DNA of 64,000 nt from Pseudoxanthomonas indica (GTDB lineage: Bacteria > Pseudomonadota > Gammaproteobacteria > Xanthomonadales > Xanthomonadaceae), in assembly GCF_900167565.1 (NCBI RefSeq), contig NZ_FUZV01000002.1, positions 1-64,000 of the forward strand. Direction: 5' to 3'. The notes below the pieces were generated by a model. That model searched no databases. It worked only from the letters and a program-made list of their open reading frames with translations, and was not told where the DNA came from. Below, one piece after another: positions 1 through 8,731 of the stretch (its first letter is position 1; the number at the start of each line of letters is the position of its first letter). Made by a program: the position numbers and the translations under genes.

Positions 1-130
1 CATCTCCAAGCCGGTGCACATCCTGACCACCAGCGCCACCCCGCGACGGGTGGTCAACATGACCGCCATCGCGGCGGTGGATGCGCAGATACGCGCGCAG
101 CTGGATGCGGAAAAGGCCAGCCTGGGCTGA
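1..130 (+). CDS. maeB: C-terminal end of probable NADP-dependent malic enzyme (partial)
   Basis: Only the last 42 residues are in the window; the reading frame enters at base 2 and stops at a TGA at 128-130. The tail contains PVHIL followed by RRVVNMTAIAAVDA, which resembles the end of the phosphotransacetylase-like domain that closes MaeB-type malic enzymes (oxidative decarboxylation of malate to pyruvate). The same domain also ends phosphate acetyltransferase, so Pta is the main alternative. A neighbouring pyruvate dehydrogenase gene would fit a pyruvate-forming enzyme, but this is weak evidence. The call rests on a short tail. Confidence 0.55.
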   Translation, partial: ISKPVHILTTSATPRRVVNMTAIAAVDAQIRAQLDAEKASLG

Positions 131-176
131 TGGGCGACCACGGATGGAAGCAGCCGCAGGCTGCTTTCATCCTGCG

Positions 177-563
177 TCACGCGGCCGGATCACCCTCGCC
201 GAGGATGCGCCGCTGCAGCGCATCCAGATAGATGTCCACTTCCTCGGCGCTGGCGAAGATGCTGTCCAGCGGCACCGCCTGCACGATCTCGATCACGCGG
301 CGGATCTGTTCCTGCGGATGCAGGATCAACACGCGGCCCTCGTGCGGGGCCAGCGCCTTGCGCGCTTTCAGGATGCAGCGCACGCCGGCGCTGCTGATGT
401 AATCCAGGTTGGCCAGATCCAGCACCAGCGCATTGGGCTTGCCTGCGAGCAGCGGCTCCAGCCGCTCGTCCAGAAGCTCGTGACTCATGGAATCCAGGCG
501 CCCGGACAACAGCACGTACTGGTTGCCGTTGACCGGCGGATAGACCTCGATGTCCAGCGTCAT
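177..563 (-). CDS. STAS-domain anti-sigma factor antagonist (second of two)
   Basis: This 128-residue protein is a single STAS domain. The motif DYISSAG near residues 54-60 carries the Ser57/Ser58 pair where SpoIIAA/RsbV-type antagonists are phosphorylated by their partner kinase. It is last in a four-gene minus-strand run (phosphatase, kinase, STAS, STAS) and begins 31 nt after the first STAS gene. The two STAS proteins align without gaps through residue 60 and are clearly duplicates. Inferred role: the unphosphorylated form binds the RsbW-like kinase encoded at 975-1409 and releases whatever that kinase holds. Confidence 0.9.
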   Translation of the reverse strand: MTLDIEVYPPVNGNQYVLLSGRLDSMSHELLDERLEPLLAGKPNALVLDLANLDYISSAGVRCILKARKALAPHEGRVLILHPQEQIRRVIEIVQAVPLDSIFASAEEVDIYLDALQRRILGEGDPAA

Positions 564-594
564 GCCGATGTTCCTTCCCTGGCGTGTGGGTCCG

Positions 595-978
595 TCATTC
601 GTTTTCGTCGCCCTGCAGCACCTTGCGCTGCATCGCGTCCAGGTAGGCGTCGGCCTCGGCGGTGGAACCGAAGATGTCGTTCAACGGCACCGCCTTGACC
701 ACGTCGAAGACCTTTTGAATCTGCGGCTGCGGATTGACCACCAGCACTTTGCCGCCGTGTCCGGCCAGCGCCTTGCGCGCCTTGAAGATCGAGCGGATGC
801 CGGCGCTGCTGATGTAGTCCAGGTCGGAGAAGTCCAGCACCAGCGAATGCAGTTGCCGGGTCAGCAGCGGCGCCAGCGCCTCGTCCAGATCCTCGTAGGT
901 ATGGGTGTCCAGGCGACCACCGACGGCGACGCGCTGGCTGCCCTTGCCGGGCGGAAGAACGTTGATGGTCAGGTTCAT
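595..978 (-). CDS. STAS-domain anti-sigma factor antagonist (first of two)
   Basis: The protein has 127 residues and one STAS domain, with the phosphorylatable Ser57/Ser58 in DYISSAG. I chose the ATG at 976-978 because it overlaps the stop of the upstream kinase gene by 4 nt (ATGA), a sign of translational coupling, and because the protein then aligns end to end with its paralogue at 177-563. An upstream in-frame start would add 17 residues unlike any STAS protein. It should act as the direct, stoichiometric partner of the adjacent RsbW-like kinase. Confidence 0.9.
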   Translation of the reverse strand: MNLTINVLPPGKGSQRVAVGGRLDTHTYEDLDEALAPLLTRQLHSLVLDFSDLDYISSAGIRSIFKARKALAGHGGKVLVVNPQPQIQKVFDVVKAVPLNDIFGSTAEADAYLDAMQRKVLQGDENE

Positions 979-1409
979 GCTTGGCTCTCCGGCTGGCCCA
1001 TCCGCAGGGTGACGCGCAGGACGTTGCAATCATCCACGCGTTGGTAGGTGATCTCGTGCGCCAGTTGTCGGATCAGGTACACCCCCAGTCCGCCAATGGC
1101 ACGTTCCTGGATGTCGGCATCCAGGTCCGGTTCTGGAGCGCTCAGGGGATCGAACGGCGCGCCGGTGTCGCGGAACTCCAGCGTCAGCAGGTCGTCGTGG
1201 ATGCCGATATCCACCGACAGCTCGTGCTGGGCGCGGCCGCTGGGCTGGCCACCGTAGTCGATAGCGTTGCTGGCCAGCTCCTCGACAATCAGGCGCACGT
1301 CGTCACGCAGGGCGCGGTCGATGCCGTGCCGGCCGAGCACCACTTCCAGCGAAGCATTGAGATCTTCGACCCGGGCATATTCACCGGGCACGATCAGGCG
1401 TATCAGCAT
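975..1409 (-). CDS. RsbW-like anti-sigma serine kinase (HATPase)
   Basis: This 144-residue protein is a GHKL ATPase of the RsbW/SpoIIAB type. The N box is seen as EELASNAIDYGG near residues 43-54, the G1 box as DTGAPFDP near residues 91-98, and the G2 box as GGLGVYLIRQLAHE. There is no membrane segment, so it acts in the cytoplasm. In known systems such kinases phosphorylate the STAS antagonist and hold a sigma factor or another output protein. The gene overlaps the phosphatase gene upstream by 7 nt and the STAS gene downstream by 4 nt. No sigma factor is encoded nearby, so its target is unknown. Confidence 0.9.
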   Translation of the reverse strand: MLIRLIVPGEYARVEDLNASLEVVLGRHGIDRALRDDVRLIVEELASNAIDYGGQPSGRAQHELSVDIGIHDDLLTLEFRDTGAPFDPLSAPEPDLDADIQERAIGGLGVYLIRQLAHEITYQRVDDCNVLRVTLRMGQPESQA

Positions 1410-3385
1410 GGTCCCGTCTCCTTTGCGTCCTGGCGCAGGCGCATGGCCAGCACCGTGATGTCATCCGATTGTGCGGCAGGGTGGGCGAACTGGTGCACCT
1501 GCGCGATGACGTGTTCGCACTGGGCCTGCGCGGTGAGCTCGGCGCCGAGGATGGCGCGCAGGCGCTCCAGGCCAAAGGCCACCTGCTGCGGATCGAAGGC
1601 CTCGGTGACCCCGTCGGTGTAGGCCAGCAGGGTGGCGCCGGCGGGCAGGCGGCCGCGCCAGGTCGGGAACTCGCCGCTGACCTCGAAGCCCAGCGGCGGG
1701 CCCGATTCCATCGGCACCAGCTCATGGCGACCGTCGGCGTGCAGCAACAGCGGCGCGTCATGGCCGGCGCTGGCCAGCACGATGTCGCCATGGCGCAGAT
1801 CCACCTGGCCAAACAGGACGGTGGCGAACATGCAGGTGTCGTTGCCGTCCACCAGCCGCCGCGACGCTTCGGCCAACACCTGGCTGGGCGTGCCGCCCGT
1901 GCGCGCGGCCACTTCCAGCACGGTCACCGTGCGCGCCATGAACAACGCCGCCGGCACGCCCTTGTCAGAGACATCGCCAATGGCAAACCAGAGCAGGCCT
2001 TCGCTGCCTTCGATGAAACTGTAGAAGTCGCCACCCACTGCCTTGGCCGGTTCCAGCAGCGCCGCCACTTCCAGGTGGCGATCATCCTGATCGATCACGC
2101 GTGCGGCCGGCAGCATCGCCAGCTGGATTTCGCGGGCGATGGCCAGTTCGCTTTCAATCTTCTGGCGGGCCGCGCTCATCTCCTCGATCGCGTCCAGGTG
2201 CTGGCGGATGGAACTGCGCGCATGCTCCAGCGTGCGCGCCAGCAGGCCGACTTCGTCGCGGCGTTTCTGTGAGGGCACGGGCAGGTCGTAGCGGCCATTG
2301 GCCAGCGAAGCGGCCGCGGCCGTGATGTCTTCCACCGGCCGGCTGATGCGCTTGGCGAGGTGGCGCACCAGCAAGGTACACACCAGCGCCAGCAGCGCGC
2401 CGACGCCCAGCAGCAGGGTCAACGCCTGGTTCAAGCGCTCGATGATCAGCGGATACGCCTGCGCCACCAGCAGCGACCAGCCGGTCTGGCCGACCGGCTC
2501 GACCACGGTGAAGCGGGTCTCGCCGGTCAGCGTGTCGGTATGTACCAGCTGCAACGGCTGGCGCAGGCGGGCGGCATCGGCGGTGGGCAGCAGATCCGAG
2601 CGCCCGCTGCGGCGGATGAACTGCTCCAGGGTGAGGTTGGCGGCCACGCTCACATCCGGATTGGTGGCCAGCGTGCCGGCCGGCGCCACCAGCGAGACCC
2701 GCCAGCCGGGCAGGTGGGCCAGGCTCTCGAAATTGCCGGTCAACTCGGCCAGCGGCAGATCCAGGCTGACCATGCCGCGCGTGGTCACGCCCTTGCCGCG
2801 CGGCCGCAGCGGGCGGTTGTAGGTGACCATCCAGATGCCGCCGGCGGTTTCGTTGCGATACGGTTCGGACCACCAGCCATCCGGCGCCGACAAGGTCCGC
2901 TGGAACCAGCCCTGGCGGCGATAGTCGTAGCCATCGGCAACGAAATCGCGATCCCGCGCGGGACCGCTGGCCGAGATGTAGCGCGCGTAGGGCGTGGTGC
3001 GCGTGCCATCGGGCTCGAGCACGATCAGTCCGCCAGCACAGCCCGGCGTGGCCAGCACCATCGCGCGCAAGGTGGTGGTGAGCTCCTGCGGGTCCAGATC
3101 CGAATTGGCCACCAGGTCGGACACCCCGCGGGTGGTGATGGCCACCGCGCGCAGCGACGCATCCAGGCGGTCGGCCGCTTCCTGCGCACTGGCAATGGTG
3201 TCGCGGCGCGCATCGGCGAAAATCACCCGGCGGGCGAACCAGGCGGTGGCCACCGCCAGCGCCAGCAGCAGCACGATGTTGATCAGTGCCGACCACAGCG
3301 CGATGCGGGTGCGCAGGCTCTGGCGCCAATGCACCACGCCGGTGTTGACCGGCGACAACGGCGACTCCTGCCGACTTGCGGTCAT
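1403..3385 (-). CDS. Membrane PP2C/SpoIIE serine phosphatase with Cache and HAMP domains (RsbU/RsbP-like)
   Basis: The protein has 660 residues. TM1 lies near residues 29-50, a periplasmic dCache-like sensor follows to about 300, TM2 is near 315-340, then HAMP and a C-terminal SpoIIE-type PP2C domain from about 430. Metal-site motifs are visible: GGDFYSF, GDVSDKGVPAALFM near residue 470, YTDGVTEA and SDDITVLA. The start ATG at 3383-3385 has an AGGGAG ribosome site about 9 nt upstream. It heads the partner-switching operon and should dephosphorylate the STAS antagonists when an extracytoplasmic ligand is sensed. The ligand is not predictable. Confidence 0.92.
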   Translation of the reverse strand: MTASRQESPLSPVNTGVVHWRQSLRTRIALWSALINIVLLLALAVATAWFARRVIFADARRDTIASAQEAADRLDASLRAVAITTRGVSDLVANSDLDPQELTTTLRAMVLATPGCAGGLIVLEPDGTRTTPYARYISASGPARDRDFVADGYDYRRQGWFQRTLSAPDGWWSEPYRNETAGGIWMVTYNRPLRPRGKGVTTRGMVSLDLPLAELTGNFESLAHLPGWRVSLVAPAGTLATNPDVSVAANLTLEQFIRRSGRSDLLPTADAARLRQPLQLVHTDTLTGETRFTVVEPVGQTGWSLLVAQAYPLIIERLNQALTLLLGVGALLALVCTLLVRHLAKRISRPVEDITAAAASLANGRYDLPVPSQKRRDEVGLLARTLEHARSSIRQHLDAIEEMSAARQKIESELAIAREIQLAMLPAARVIDQDDRHLEVAALLEPAKAVGGDFYSFIEGSEGLLWFAIGDVSDKGVPAALFMARTVTVLEVAARTGGTPSQVLAEASRRLVDGNDTCMFATVLFGQVDLRHGDIVLASAGHDAPLLLHADGRHELVPMESGPPLGFEVSGEFPTWRGRLPAGATLLAYTDGVTEAFDPQQVAFGLERLRAILGAELTAQAQCEHVIAQVHQFAHPAAQSDDITVLAMRLRQDAKETGPC

Positions 3386-3531
3386 CCGACCCCGACTCCC
3401 TGCGCTGTTCCCCTGGCCGGATGATACGTCGGCATGACCTGCCCGGCGTGACTGCAGAGGTCTGATTTTGGTGTGGTCCCGGGCGGGCCGGGAATCGCTG
3501 AAACAGGCTATTCCATACGCCCGCGTAGCCA

Positions 3532-3558
3532 TTGGAACGGGGAGCGGTGCGTTACACT
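3532..3558 (+). promoter_or_regulatory. Possible aceE promoter
   Basis: TTGGAA at 3532-3537 and TACACT at 3553-3558 resemble -35 and -10 boxes, with a short 15-nt spacer. They lie about 60 nt before the aceE start, inside the 231-nt gap that separates aceE from the divergent phosphatase operon. The match is modest. Confidence 0.3.
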
Positions 3559-3616
3559 TCGTGGTCCTGAATACGACAACGTCAGCGCGGGCCCCGCGCG
3601 ACCGATGGGAGTGGTG

Positions 3617-6310
3617 ATGAACTGGTTGAACGAGATGTTGCAGAGCGATCCCGATCCGCAGGAAACCCGCGAGTGGATCGACTCGATGCAGGCGGTGATC
3701 AACAACAACGGCGCCCTGCGTGCACATCAGTTGTTGGAAGGCATGGTCGAGGTGACGCGCCGCGCGGGCGCCTACCTGCCGTTCTCGCCCACCACCGAGT
3801 ACGTCAACACGATTGCGCCGCCGAACGAGGCCAAGTCGCCGGGTGATGCGGCGCTGGAATGGCGCATCCGCTCGATCATCCGCTGGAACGCGATGGCCAC
3901 CGTGGTGCGTGCCAACCGCAAGCCGGGCGATCTGGGCGGCCACATCGCCAGCTTCGCTTCCGGCGCCACCCTGTACGACGTGGGCTTCAACCACTTCTGG
4001 CGCGCGCCGAGCGAGAACCACCCGGGCGATCTGCTCTTCATCCAGGGCCACAGTTCGCCGGGCATCTATGCGCGCGCGTTCCTGGAAGGCCGCATCAACC
4101 AGGCGCAGCTGGACAACTTCCGCATGGAAGTCGACGGCCAGGGCATTTCCTCGTACCCGCATCCGTGGCTGATGCCGGGCTTCTGGCAGACCCCGACCGT
4201 GTCGATGGGCCTGGGCCCGCTCGCCGCGATCTACCAGGCGCAGTTCATGAAATACCTGGAGCACCGCGGCCTGATCGAGAAGTCCGATCGCAAGGTCTGG
4301 TGTTTCATCGGCGACGGCGAGTCGGACGAGCCGGAAACCCTGGGCGCGATCGCACTGGCCGGCCGCGAAGGCCTGGACAACCTGATCTTCGTGGTCAACT
4401 GCAACCTGCAGCGCCTGGACGGTCCGGTGCGCGGCAACGGCAAGATCATCCAGGAACTCGAAGGCGTGTTCCGCGGCGCCGGCTGGAACGCCATCAAGCT
4501 GCTCTGGGGCGGTTACTGGGATCCGCTCCTGGCCCGTGACAGCGACGGCGTGCTGAAGAAGCTGATGATGGAAACCGTCGACGGCGAGTACCAGAACTGC
4601 AAGGCCTTCGGTGGCGCTTACACGCGCGCCAATTTCTTCGGCAAGTATCCGGAGACGGCGGCGATGGTGGCCAACCTGTCCGACGATGACATCTGGCGCC
4701 TCAACCGTGGCGGCCATGATCCGCACAAGGTCTATGCGGCGTACCACGAGGCGGTGAACACCAAGGGCATGCCCACCGTGATCCTGGCCAAGACGGTCAA
4801 GGGCTACGGCATGGGTTCGGCCGGCGAGTCGCTCAACCCGACCCACCAGACCAAGAAGCTGGATGACGAAGCCATCCGCACCTTCCGCGATCGTTTCAAC
4901 ATTCCGATCAGCGACAAGGAGCTGGAAGAATCGGCGCAGGTGCCGTTCTACCATCCGGGCGAGGATTCGCCGGAAGTGCAGTACCTGAAGGAGCGCCGCG
5001 CCGCGTTGGGCGGTTACCTGCCGCAGCGTCGCCAGAAGGCGGCCGAGTCGTTCGACGCGCCCAAGCTGGAGAACTACGAGCGCCTGCTCAAGTCCACCGG
5101 CGAACGCGAGATCTCCACCACCATGGCGTTCGTGCAGGCCCTGAACATCACCCTGCGTGACAAGGCCATCGGCCCGCGCATCGTGCCGATCGTGGCCGAC
5201 GAGGCGCGCACCTTCGGCATGGAAGGCATGTTCCGCCAGATCGGCATCTACGCGCCGTTCGGCCAGAAGTACAAGCCGGTCGATGCCGACCAGCTGATGT
5301 ACTACCGCGAAGACCAGAGCGGCCAGGTACTGCAGCAGGGCATCAGCGAGCCGGGTGCGATCTCCTCGTGGATGGCCGCTGGCACCAGCTACTCGGTCAG
5401 CAACGTGCCGATGCTGCCGTTCTACATCTACTACTCGATGTTCGGCTTCCAGCGCGTGGGCGACATCGCCTGGCAGGCTGCCGACATGCGTACCCGCGGC
5501 TTCCTGCTCGGCGGCACCGCCGGCCGCACCACGCTCAACGGCGAAGGCCTGCAGCACGAGGACGGCCACAGCCACCTGCTGGCCGGCGCCATTCCCAACT
5601 GCCGCAGCTACGACCCCACCTTCGGTTTCGAAGTGGCGGTGGTGCTGCAGCACGGCGTCAAGCGGATGATGGAAGAGCAGGTCGATGAGTACTACTACAT
5701 CACCCTGATGAACGAAAACTACGCCCACCCGGACATGCCGGAAGGCGCGGCCGAAGGCATCATCAAGGGCATGTACCTGCTCACCGATGCGGGCAAGCCG
5801 AAGAAGGGCGAGCTGCGCGTGCAGCTGCTCGGCAGCGGTACCATCCTGCGCGAGGCCATGGCGGCGGCGGAACTGCTGGACAAGGATTTCGGCGTGACCG
5901 CCGACATCTGGTCCTGCCCGAGCTTCAACGAACTGCGTCGCGATGGTTTCGATGCCGAACGCTGGAACCGCCTGAATCCGGAAGCCAAGTCGCCGCGCAA
6001 GGCCTACGTGACCGAACTGCTGGAAGGTCGCCAGGGCCCGGTGATTGCCGCCACCGACTACGTGCGTGGCTACGCCGATCAGATCCGCGCGTTCGTGCCC
6101 ACGGCGTACACCGTGCTGGGCACCGACGGATTCGGCCGCAGTGACACCCGCGCCAACCTGCGCCGCTTCTTCGAAGTGGATCGCTACTACATCGCCCACG
6201 CCGCCATCGCCGCCCTGGCCAAGGACGGCAAGATGACCGGCAAGGACGTGGCGCGCGCGATCAAGCAGTACAAGATCGACGTGGAAAAAGTGAACCCGCT
6301 CGGCGTGTAA
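3617..6310 (+). CDS. aceE: Pyruvate dehydrogenase E1 component, homodimeric type
   Basis: The 897-residue protein is the AceE form of pyruvate dehydrogenase E1, which uses thiamine diphosphate to decarboxylate pyruvate and acetylate the lipoyl groups of E2. The thiamine-binding signature GDGESDEPETLGA starts near residue 232 and closes with the NCNLQRLDGPVRG stretch. Length matches the family (about 885-900). I chose ATG 3617 because GGGAG sits 5 nt upstream and the protein then begins with the typical sequence MNWLNEMLQ; the frame is open further upstream. The E2 and E3 genes are not in the window. A strong terminator follows. Confidence 0.97.
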   Translation: MNWLNEMLQSDPDPQETREWIDSMQAVINNNGALRAHQLLEGMVEVTRRAGAYLPFSPTTEYVNTIAPPNEAKSPGDAALEWRIRSIIRWNAMATVVRANRKPGDLGGHIASFASGATLYDVGFNHFWRAPSENHPGDLLFIQGHSSPGIYARAFLEGRINQAQLDNFRMEVDGQGISSYPHPWLMPGFWQTPTVSMGLGPLAAIYQAQFMKYLEHRGLIEKSDRKVWCFIGDGESDEPETLGAIALAGREGLDNLIFVVNCNLQRLDGPVRGNGKIIQELEGVFRGAGWNAIKLLWGGYWDPLLARDSDGVLKKLMMETVDGEYQNCKAFGGAYTRANFFGKYPETAAMVANLSDDDIWRLNRGGHDPHKVYAAYHEAVNTKGMPTVILAKTVKGYGMGSAGESLNPTHQTKKLDDEAIRTFRDRFNIPISDKELEESAQVPFYHPGEDSPEVQYLKERRAALGGYLPQRRQKAAESFDAPKLENYERLLKSTGEREISTTMAFVQALNITLRDKAIGPRIVPIVADEARTFGMEGMFRQIGIYAPFGQKYKPVDADQLMYYREDQSGQVLQQGISEPGAISSWMAAGTSYSVSNVPMLPFYIYYSMFGFQRVGDIAWQAADMRTRGFLLGGTAGRTTLNGEGLQHEDGHSHLLAGAIPNCRSYDPTFGFEVAVVLQHGVKRMMEEQVDEYYYITLMNENYAHPDMPEGAAEGIIKGMYLLTDAGKPKKGELRVQLLGSGTILREAMAAAELLDKDFGVTADIWSCPSFNELRRDGFDAERWNRLNPEAKSPRKAYVTELLEGRQGPVIAATDYVRGYADQIRAFVPTAYTVLGTDGFGRSDTRANLRRFFEVDRYYIAHAAIAALAKDGKMTGKDVARAIKQYKIDVEKVNPLGV

Positions 6311-6332
6311 GCGCAGCGGGGAGCAAGACAGG

Positions 6333-6362
6333 AAAGGCGCCTTCGGGCGCCTTTCTTCTTTT
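6333..6362 (+). terminator. Rho-independent terminator of aceE
   Basis: A perfect 9-bp stem (AAAGGCGCC with GGCGCCTTT) closed by a TTCG tetraloop is followed by a T-rich tail. It begins 22 nt after the aceE stop. Confidence 0.9.
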
Positions 6363-6503
6363 CCGGCTCTCGTGTGCGATGGCGGCCGTGTCGCTCCCTC
6401 CCCACGGCGTCAAAGATCCGACGCCGATGCCTGCGCATGAACCCGACACAACACCGGCCATGCGCACTTAGCGAAATACGTACATGCCGGGAACTAGCAT
6501 GCG

Positions 6504-7571
6504 GTGACCCGGTCAACCAACGTCCAGACCCGCGCGATACCTGCACGTGGCATTGATGAGCACACGCCTTCCGTGAGATTGGCATTACCCGACGAAGCGG
6601 CATCCCGCTGGCTGGCCATTGCCATCACGGCGGCGATCCTCGTGCTTGTTACGCAGCTGTTGTTGCGCGGCCCCTTGTTGCCGGAGCGCGTGGCGGGCGT
6701 GCTGATGCGCGTGTCGTTCATTCCGCGTCCGCGCAGCGTCGCTGCCCCCGCACCTCTGCCTGCCACGACAACGATGACATCGGAGCAGGCGCGCGCGATC
6801 CTGCAGGCGCATGCAGGCGATGCGTCGGCGGATCTGGCGCCACCGGCCGTGCGGCCCGCGCCCACCACGCCTGCGCAGACCATGACCGAGCGCGTGTACA
6901 CCAGCATCGGCACCGTGCGCGTGCCGCCGGGTTCGCGTATCGATCCGATGAAAGCCGCGGAAATCCCCGCAACCGCACCGGGATTGCCCAACGAGCGGCA
7001 ACTGGCCGAAGCACGCAAGGTGCTGGAACGTCCCAATCCCATCCAGTACGACGAAACCCGATTCGCCAAGGACTGGGTGAGCGATGGCACCCTTGGCGAC
7101 GTGGCGGCGCAGAAGTTGAACAGCGCCGCGGCCACCATCGCCAAGAAGATCTTCGGAGAGGACATCCAATCGCCGGTGGCGCGACCACCGCCGGACGTGC
7201 GCTACAACCCGGCCCTGTACGAACAGTCCGCCGACCTGGGGCGTGCCGCCACCGGCGATGCCTACAAGGCCGCGCCGATCGCTTACGAAAAAGTCCCCGA
7301 CCTGAAGGGCGAAGGCAGCCGCCGCATCCGCGTGGCGATGGAAGCGCTGCAGAAACGCATCAGCGCCTGTGATGCCGCCAAGGTGAAGCCATTGATGGCC
7401 ACGGTGCGATCACACCTGACCGAGCTGGAACGGGTGGAGTACGCCTTGGCCCATGGCGCCGATCCCATCCAGGCGCAGCAGATGCTGCCGCGCCGGGGTG
7501 ACAGCAACTACGACCTGGCGCGGCGCGCGCTCTGGTACGCCGATCACGAGCTGGCCAGCTGCAAGCGATGA
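6504..7571 (+). CDS. Membrane-anchored protein of unknown function
   Basis: The frame encodes up to 355 residues. One hydrophobic segment near residues 38-56 is followed by a Pro/Ala/Thr-rich linker (about 70-125) and a hydrophilic C-terminal domain with two cysteines, which suggests an inner-membrane anchor with a periplasmic domain. I recognise no family. The start is uncertain: GTG 6504 is the first start codon in the frame and GTG 6573 would also keep the anchor; neither has a clear ribosome site. The roughly 140 nt between the aceE terminator and this gene show nothing else I can identify. The gene ends 11 nt from the convergent DUF2272 gene. Confidence 0.7.
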   Translation: MTRSTNVQTRAIPARGIDEHTPSVRLALPDEAASRWLAIAITAAILVLVTQLLLRGPLLPERVAGVLMRVSFIPRPRSVAAPAPLPATTTMTSEQARAILQAHAGDASADLAPPAVRPAPTTPAQTMTERVYTSIGTVRVPPGSRIDPMKAAEIPATAPGLPNERQLAEARKVLERPNPIQYDETRFAKDWVSDGTLGDVAAQKLNSAAATIAKKIFGEDIQSPVARPPPDVRYNPALYEQSADLGRAATGDAYKAAPIAYEKVPDLKGEGSRRIRVAMEALQKRISACDAAKVKPLMATVRSHLTELERVEYALAHGADPIQAQQMLPRRGDSNYDLARRALWYADHELASCKR

Positions 7572-7582
7572 GCGCCTGATCG

Positions 7583-8596
7583 TCACGGCGACGGCGTGTC
7601 CTTCGCCGGGCAGCGCGGAATGCTCGAACCCACCACGCAGTACACGCAGCATTGTTTTGCGACGACGGCCGTGGTTGGCAATGACAGCGGCACGGGCGGC
7701 GCCAGGCCCACCAACTTCGCCGCGGGCTTGAGCTTGAGCCAGACCGCCCAATCCTGGCGGTTGAAGTTGCAGGCGGCCTCGTTGTCGGGCGTGCAGGTCG
7801 GCTCGATGCTGCCGCGCAGCGGCAGATTCCACAGCTCGCCTTCGCGGTTGAGCGGCAACAGGCGCATGGTGACGCCTTGCAGTACGTTGCCGCCGACCAG
7901 GTAGGCCGTATTGTCGTTGCCGAAACTGGCCGCCACCACGATCTCGCAGTGCATGTTGAGACCTTCCCGGCTGTTGGCCACCGCCTCGCGCAGGCCGGCA
8001 TGACCATAAACGTCCGCGCCACGCACGTAACACAACATGTCACCGGTGGCGGGCCGCGCACCGGCGATGTCGCGGAATTCGTAAGCGTTGTCCGCACCTT
8101 CGCGGAAGGCCTGGCGGACGTAGTCCACATGGCTGGCTGAAGCCCGGAAGCCGGGCACGCGCGCCTTCATCAGCACCCACGATACGAAGACCGCCGACCA
8201 CGCGTGATCCACCACAAAGGCGCGGCAGGCCGGCGCGCCGATGCTGCCGCGTTCGGCCACGGCGCACTCGCTGGCGCCACTTTGGCCGCGCATCTGCGGC
8301 AGCAATCCGCTCTCGCGCCAGTAGCCGGCCACGCGTCGCCAGGCCGGTGTGCGGTCATCGTCCAGGTTGCGGTTCTCCGCCTCCGTCACCGCGCCATTGG
8401 CCATGTGTCCCTGACGATCGATGAAGGCGCGGAACCACAGCCATTGCTCGGCGCACGCCACCGCGGCGATGCGGCTGGCCGGATCCACCGCCGCCGTCCG
8501 GGCGCGCGTCGAGGGGCAGGGGTCGACCGCGCGCGCAGGCGCGATCACGGCCCAGAACAAGAGACCAACAAGAACGCTCAAGCAGGGTTTACGCAT
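7583..8596 (-). CDS. Exported DUF2272 protein
   Basis: The 337-residue protein starts at the ATG at 8594-8596, which gives a clean signal peptide ending in APARA. The upstream TTG/ATG starts in the same frame would bury it. The middle region (WSAVFVSWVLMKA, then SASHVDYVRQA and GDMLCYVRG) has the Cys/His-containing pattern of DUF2272, a family loosely related to NlpC/P60 and CHAP-type hydrolases. A periplasmic role on peptidoglycan is therefore plausible but unproven. The C-terminal 30 residues hold three closely spaced cysteines (KQCCVYC). Confidence 0.82.
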   Translation of the reverse strand: MRKPCLSVLVGLLFWAVIAPARAVDPCPSTRARTAAVDPASRIAAVACAEQWLWFRAFIDRQGHMANGAVTEAENRNLDDDRTPAWRRVAGYWRESGLLPQMRGQSGASECAVAERGSIGAPACRAFVVDHAWSAVFVSWVLMKARVPGFRASASHVDYVRQAFREGADNAYEFRDIAGARPATGDMLCYVRGADVYGHAGLREAVANSREGLNMHCEIVVAASFGNDNTAYLVGGNVLQGVTMRLLPLNREGELWNLPLRGSIEPTCTPDNEAACNFNRQDWAVWLKLKPAAKLVGLAPPVPLSLPTTAVVAKQCCVYCVVGSSIPRCPAKDTPSP

Positions 8597-8731
8597 CGTG
8601 GGGCTCCGCGTGTGATCGGGCCAAGACCCGCCCATCTTCCGCAAACGCGGTGAGGGTCAGGTGCAGGCCGGCCTGTTCGTCCCGTGGCAGGCGCGTTATG
8701 GTCGCCGCTGACCAACGCGAGAGGGGACGAC

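Noticed and set aside
3386..6199. Minus-strand open frame that extends the phosphatase gene upstream across aceE
   Set aside because: It is antisense to aceE codon by codon; the upstream residues have no family resemblance and the ATG at 3385 has a ribosome site.
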